From: an uncultured Gemella sp.
GTDB taxonomy: Bacteria > Bacillota > Bacilli > Staphylococcales > Gemellaceae
Assembly (NCBI GenBank): GCA_945869755.1
Contig: CAMBPW010000028.1
Span: forward strand, 1 to 11,097
DNA: 11,097 nucleotides
Reading direction: 5' to 3'
Part shown: one piece after another, positions 7,925 through 11,097 of the stretch
How positions within the stretch are numbered: the stretch's first letter is position 1
How the letters are laid out: each line of letters opens with the position of its first letter
The notes under the pieces: model-generated
Told to the model about the DNA's origin: nothing
The model's database searches: none
What the model saw: the letters and a program-made list of their open reading frames with translations, nothing else
Position numbers and translations under genes: made by a program

Positions 7925-8692
7925 ATGAAACATAATCAAATGCCTTTTATTAGTGTAATATTACCTATGTATAATGCTGAAAATTTCATTGAGGAAACAA
8001 TAAAAACAGTATTGAATCAAACATACCAAAATTTTGAAATATTAATTGTAGATGACTGTTCAAATGACAAATCAGTGAACATAGTAGAAAGTTTAATGAA
8101 AGAATATAAAAATATAAAATTGTACAAAAATACGGAAAATTTAGGAGTAGCTATTTCTAGGAATAGAGCAGTAAAAAATTCTAACGGTCGTTTTATATGT
8201 TATTTAGATGCAGATGATCTTTGGTTACCTAATAAATTAGAAAAGCAACTTAACTTTGCTTTACAAAATGATTGTGCATTCTCTTTTACAGGATATGAAT
8301 TTGCTACAAGTACAGGAGAAAAAAGTGGAAAGATAGTAAATCCACCAAAAACGATAAATTATAAAGAAGCGTTAAGAAATCATACAATTTTCACGTCAAC
8401 TGTCATGTTAGATTTGTCAAAATTGAAAAAAGAGGATGTAATGATGCCGAATGTGCGTCGAGGACAAGATACTGCTACTTGGTGGAAAATATTAAAAATT
8501 ACTAACAAAGCTTTCTGCTTGCAAGAACCATTATCACTTTATAGAAGAACAAACAGTTCTTTATCATCAAATAAATTAAAAGCAATAAAAAGAACTTGGT
8601 ACTTATTTAGAAAAGTAGAAAGATTAACGCTTATTCAGACAATAATTCCATTTATAGGATATGCGTATAATGCTGTAAAAAGAAGGATGTAG
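7925..8692 (+). CDS. Family 2 glycosyltransferase, TuaG-like
   Basis: Predicted cytoplasmic transferase, 255 residues. Motifs in order: ISVILPMYNAE, ILIVDDCSND, GVAISRNRAV, metal-binding DADD at 95-98 followed by LWLPNKLEKQ, and the acidic QDTATWWKIL segment (Asp182) that fits the catalytic-base position. The ending, with LYRRTNSSLS and a Tyr/Arg-rich tail finishing in AYNAVKRR, resembles Bacillus TuaG and streptococcal capsule transferases; that resemblance comes from memory of the family, not an alignment. TuaG works in teichuronic acid synthesis, which also needs a UDP-glucose dehydrogenase, so the pairing with ugd is suggestive. The ribosome binding site is weak (AAAGTGAG, 7911-7918); a second ATG at codon 6 is possible. 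Confidence 0.88.
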   Translation: MKHNQMPFISVILPMYNAENFIEETIKTVLNQTYQNFEILIVDDCSNDKSVNIVESLMKEYKNIKLYKNTENLGVAISRNRAVKNSNGRFICYLDADDLWLPNKLEKQLNFALQNDCAFSFTGYEFATSTGEKSGKIVNPPKTINYKEALRNHTIFTSTVMLDLSKLKKEDVMMPNVRRGQDTATWWKILKITNKAFCLQEPLSLYRRTNSSLSSNKLKAIKRTWYLFRKVERLTLIQTIIPFIGYAYNAVKRRM

Positions 8693-8698
8693 GTAAAA

Positions 8699-9478
8699 AT
8701 GACAGTTTTAATTGCTACAATGTATAATAAAGATAAAAATTCGTTATTAGAGCAAATGAATTTACAAAATCATAATACTATTATTATAAATCAAACTGAT
8801 ATTGTAGAAGAAAAGTTAGAAGAGAGTGAATTTAATAAAATATTTCATACTAATAAACGTGGATTAAGCTCAAGTAGAAACGATGCTTTAAATCTAGCAA
8901 ATGAAGATGCTGTTTGTCAAATTGCAGACGATGATATGGTATTTGTAGATAATTATGAAGAGATAGTTCAACAAGCCTATAATAAGTATCCTAAAGCAGA
9001 CATTATAGCTTTCTATGTAGGACATGAAGATGAAAATAAAGCAAAGAAAAAATTAAAAGAAGGTAAGCTAAACTATTTAACTTCTATGAAACTTTCATCA
9101 GTTCAAATCAGTTTTAAGAAAAAAAGTATTATTAAGAATAATATTAAATTTGACGAGAGATTTGGGATAGGATCTGAATTCACATTCGGAGAAGAAAATA
9201 TTTTTCTTGTAGATTGTTTAAAAAAAGGTCTTAGTGTTTATAGCTACCCTGTAAAAATAGCAATTCTTACAGAAAATAGAGAATCATATTGGAATCGTTT
9301 AGATAAATATAATAATTGTATAAAAAGAGGAGCGGTGTTCAAAAGAATGACAAACAAGTTTTATTTGTTTTTAATACTTCAATATGCTATAAGGAAAAGA
9401 ACAGAGTTAAAGCCTTTAAATATATTCCAAACAATTAAGCTGATGATAGAAGGGGCTAAAAAATATAGTTTAAAATAA
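8699..9478 (+). CDS. Atypical GT-A (family 2-like) glycosyltransferase
   Basis: Predicted repeat-unit transferase, 259 residues. It lacks the classic opening (IPxYN) and VDDxSxD block of ordinary GT2 enzymes. Instead it starts TVLIATMYNKD, continues to an IINQTD segment, then RGLSSSRNDALN and a metal-binding ADDDM motif (Asp77-79). A later FGEENIF segment (163-169, Glu165-Glu166) is placed like a catalytic acidic motif. This arrangement recurs in a subgroup of streptococcal and lactobacillal capsule transferases. Only 6 bases separate it from the previous gene, and AGAAGGA at 8681-8687 serves as ribosome binding site. Specificity cannot be assigned; confidence is good for a sugar transferase, low for anything finer. 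Confidence 0.8.
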   Translation: MTVLIATMYNKDKNSLLEQMNLQNHNTIIINQTDIVEEKLEESEFNKIFHTNKRGLSSSRNDALNLANEDAVCQIADDDMVFVDNYEEIVQQAYNKYPKADIIAFYVGHEDENKAKKKLKEGKLNYLTSMKLSSVQISFKKKSIIKNNIKFDERFGIGSEFTFGEENIFLVDCLKKGLSVYSYPVKIAILTENRESYWNRLDKYNNCIKRGAVFKRMTNKFYLFLILQYAIRKRTELKPLNIFQTIKLMIEGAKKYSLK

Positions 9479-9500
9479 TTTTAGTTTTGTTTAAACTGAT

Positions 9501-9525
9501 ATCTTTAATATGTTATATTAAAGAT
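9501..9525 (+). other. Perfect 11-bp intercistronic hairpin
   Basis: The arms 9501-9511 and 9515-9525 are exact reverse complements around a 3-base loop (GTT). The sequence after it (GCTTGTAATTACG) has no T-tract, so it is not a standard intrinsic terminator. It lies in the only long gap inside the operon (9479-9564). It could protect or process mRNA ends, lower expression of the last gene, or be a protein-binding palindrome. The stem is almost all A-T, so stability is modest. Confidence 0.5.
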
Positions 9526-9550
9526 GCTTGTAATTACGCAAATTAAAATA

Positions 9551-9567
9551 AAGGAGGGATATCATTG
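9551..9567 (+). promoter_or_regulatory. Strong ribosome binding site deciding a TTG start
   Basis: AAGGAGGG at 9551-9558 is 6 bases before TTG at 9565-9567. It is the strongest such site in the operon and is paired with a weak start codon. The protein begins FKYLQLQSK, a normal start for this family, and no alternative ATG lies at a usable distance. Confidence 0.75.
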
Positions 9568-10866
9568 TTTAAATATTTACAACTACAATCGAAATTAGCT
9601 TATTTTCTAGAAATTATATGTTTGATAATATTTTCTTATATATTTTTAGCGGAGGAATCTGTTAAACAATTTCTATTAGTAGTTCCACTATTAATACTTC
9701 TATTTATATTTGTAACTAATATATTTGACAATCATATCTATTATAATAGTTCTAATTCTAAAGTTGTTCAAAAAGTTATTTTAACAAATTTATCTTTTTC
9801 TGTAGGAACAGTATTTTTATTGTTTTTGTATTTAGATAGTTTCAAATGGAATATTTATCTGTATTTATGGTATTTGATAACAATAATTATAATATCTATT
9901 AGTCTGCATCTATTCATGTTTAAATATTATTTAAAACTTAAGTCTAATAGAAGAACTTTAATATTAGGAAAAGAATATGATGTACACAAAGCTGTTGAAA
10001 ATTTTAATCATAATCCTCATTCACTATATAAAGTATCAAAAATAGCTATTGATGACTTTTTTAATAAATTAAAATGGTATGAAAATGAAATAGATATAGT
10101 TTATTTGGTTGGTCAATTCAAGGACGAAATAGCTAATCCAATAATAGAGTATGCTTTGAAAAAAAATAAAATAGTGTACTTAACTACTACTGTAGAAAAT
10201 ACAAGAATATTAAATTCTAAAATAATAAATATATCAGATGAAAGTATGATACAAATTACTAATTATCGTATTCCTAGAGAAAAGATGGCGGTAAAAAGAT
10301 TTGTAGAAAGTTTTATCGCACTTATATTACTTATTATTATGGCTCCAACAATGATTTTAGTGGCGATAGCAATAAAATTAGAGAGTAGTGGACCAGTATT
10401 TTATAAACAAGAGAGGGTCACTCTAGGAAATAGAGTATTTACAATATTAAAATTTAGATCTATGAGAGTAGATGCGGAAAGTTTAACAGGTCCAGTATTA
10501 GCTAAAAAGAATGATATAAGAATAACAAAGGTAGGTAAATTTATTAGAGCAACTAGATTAGATGAATTACCACAACTTATCAATGTATTGAGGGGAGATA
10601 TGGGGATAGTTGGTCCTAGGCCGGAAAGACCTATATTCGTAGAACAATTCTCAAAGATAAATGGTAATTATGTTTTACGTCATAATGTGAGAGCAGGAAT
10701 TACAGGTTATGCTCAGGTTTATGGAAAATATACATCAGATTTTGAAAGTAAATTAAAGTTTGATCTATTATATATAAAGAATTATTCATTATTTTTAGAT
10801 TTGAAATTATTATTAAAAACTATATTAATAATATTCGATAAATTTAGCTCACAAGGGAAATCATAA
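9565..10866 (+). CDS. Polyprenyl-phosphate sugar phosphotransferase (priming enzyme)
   Basis: Starts repeat-unit synthesis by transferring a hexose-1-phosphate to undecaprenyl phosphate on the inner membrane face. The 433-residue protein has the long WbaP/CpsE architecture: about four N-terminal membrane helices (residues ~10-120), a cytoplasmic Rossmann-like linker (~130-225), then a hydrophobic, probably re-entrant helix with Pro261, and the catalytic domain. That domain shows SGPVFYKQERV, KFRSM (296-300), the catalytic Asp333-Glu334 in RLDELPQL, RGDMGIVGPRPERP (343-356) and RAGITGYAQVYGKY. Donor is likely UDP-glucose or UDP-galactose by family habit, but motifs do not decide it. The start is a TTG, supported by a near-ideal AAGGAGGG at 9551-9558, 6 bases away; no ATG is near. 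It lies last in the operon, unlike most streptococcal loci where it follows the regulatory genes. Confidence 0.93.
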   Translation: MFKYLQLQSKLAYFLEIICLIIFSYIFLAEESVKQFLLVVPLLILLFIFVTNIFDNHIYYNSSNSKVVQKVILTNLSFSVGTVFLLFLYLDSFKWNIYLYLWYLITIIIISISLHLFMFKYYLKLKSNRRTLILGKEYDVHKAVENFNHNPHSLYKVSKIAIDDFFNKLKWYENEIDIVYLVGQFKDEIANPIIEYALKKNKIVYLTTTVENTRILNSKIINISDESMIQITNYRIPREKMAVKRFVESFIALILLIIMAPTMILVAIAIKLESSGPVFYKQERVTLGNRVFTILKFRSMRVDAESLTGPVLAKKNDIRITKVGKFIRATRLDELPQLINVLRGDMGIVGPRPERPIFVEQFSKINGNYVLRHNVRAGITGYAQVYGKYTSDFESKLKFDLLYIKNYSLFLDLKLLLKTILIIFDKFSSQGKS

Positions 10867-10885
10867 GAATTAATTAATAATAAAA

Positions 10886-10929
10886 TAAGAGAGACTATAT
10901 AGCGTATTTATAAAATATAGTCTCTTTTA
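10886..10929 (+). terminator. Intrinsic terminator of the polysaccharide operon
   Basis: The arms 10886-10900 and 10915-10929 pair over 15 bp with one G-U wobble and a 14-base loop. A short T-run (10925-10928) lies at the base of the 3' arm, followed by AAAATTTG, so the tract is short. It sits 20 bases after the priming-enzyme stop and before a promoter for the next gene, which fits the operon end. Confidence 0.75.
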
Positions 10930-10971
10930 AAATTTGTCAAATCAATAAATAGTTGATCAAATTAAATTAGG

Positions 10972-11000
10972 TTGAATTAAATGTAAAAAAAGTGTAAAAT
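10972..11000 (+). promoter_or_regulatory. Candidate promoter for ppaC
   Basis: TTGAAT at 10972-10977 and TAAAAT at 10995-11000 are separated by exactly 17 bases, with TG directly before the -10 box. It lies after the operon terminator and about 30 bases before the ppaC start, so ppaC is probably transcribed independently of the polysaccharide genes. Confidence 0.55.
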
Positions 11001-11030
11001 AAAATTAATAATATTTAAGGAGTTATACTA

Positions 11031-11097
11031 ATGGGAAAAACATTAATTTTTGGTCACAAAAATCCAGATACAGATACTATTTGTTCAGCGATAGTAT
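11031..11097 (+). CDS. ppaC: Manganese-dependent inorganic pyrophosphatase, N-terminal fragment
   Basis: Hydrolyses pyrophosphate to phosphate in the cytoplasm (family II, DHH superfamily). Only the first 22 codons are in the window; the gene runs off the right edge. The visible start, with FGHKNPDTDTICSA at residues 7-20, is the family II signature: His9, Asp13 and Asp15 match the metal ligands of the Bacillus subtilis enzyme. AAGGAG at 11017-11022 lies 8 bases before the ATG. It is a core gene marking the right border of the variable locus, with its own likely promoter. Confidence 0.93.
   Translation, partial: MGKTLIFGHKNPDTDTICSAIV

Noticed and set aside
9501..9525. Hairpin as an intrinsic terminator after the eighth operon gene
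   Set aside because: It has no T-tract on the + strand after the stem, so it was kept only as an intercistronic hairpin of unknown role.
10401..10583. Minus-strand open frame of 60 codons
   Set aside because: It is antisense to the most conserved part of the priming enzyme; the + strand motifs explain the sequence.
1..11097. CRISPR arrays, tRNA or rRNA genes, transposases, prophage genes
   Set aside because: No regularly spaced repeats, cloverleaf-like sequence or mobile-element protein motifs were seen on either strand.

Overview
The window looks like a chromosomal segment of a low-GC Gram-positive bacterium (Bacillota). The DNA is strongly AT-rich, most starts follow AAGGAG-type ribosome binding sites, and the genes are close to streptococcal or staphylococcal capsule-locus families. 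A Gemella-like organism is my best guess from the AT content and gene content, but this is an impression and not a demonstrated assignment.

Layout. Two housekeeping genes flank one extracellular-polysaccharide operon, with everything on the + strand. Left flank (90-578): msrA, whose frame stays open back to the window edge. A 294-base gene-poor stretch (579-872) holds two candidate promoters, an A13 tract and a strong 17-bp hairpin whose T-tract is on the minus strand. The operon (873-10866) has nine genes with mostly 2-28 base gaps: GT2 glycosyltransferase, UDP-glucose 6-dehydrogenase (ugd), a Wzz-type chain-length protein fused to a degenerate tyrosine-kinase domain, Wzy polymerase, GT2 glycosyltransferase, Wzx flippase, TuaG-like GT2 glycosyltransferase, an atypical GT-A glycosyltransferase, then after an 86-base gap with a perfect hairpin, the membrane priming phosphoglycosyltransferase. 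An intrinsic terminator (10886-10929) closes the operon. Right flank: a promoter and the first 22 codons of ppaC (manganese-dependent inorganic pyrophosphatase).

How the genes work together. This is a complete Wzx/Wzy-dependent pathway. The last gene should load the first sugar-1-phosphate onto undecaprenyl phosphate. Four glycosyltransferases can extend it, so at most about a pentasaccharide repeat if each adds one sugar. Wzx flips the lipid-linked repeat, Wzy polymerises it, and the Wzz-like protein sets chain length. Ugd is the only precursor-making enzyme present, so the polymer probably contains glucuronic acid (or a derivative) and is acidic; other sugar nucleotides must come from central metabolism.

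The most unusual element is the Wzz/kinase fusion at 3067-4311. Its cytoplasmic half aligns without gaps to the P-loop region of CpsD-type kinases but has lost the Walker A lysine, the second acidic residue of Walker A', the Walker B aspartate and the C-terminal tyrosine cluster. No CpsB phosphatase, separate CpsD kinase or LytR/CpsA-type protein is encoded in the window, so the usual tyrosine-phosphorylation circuit seems absent from this locus.
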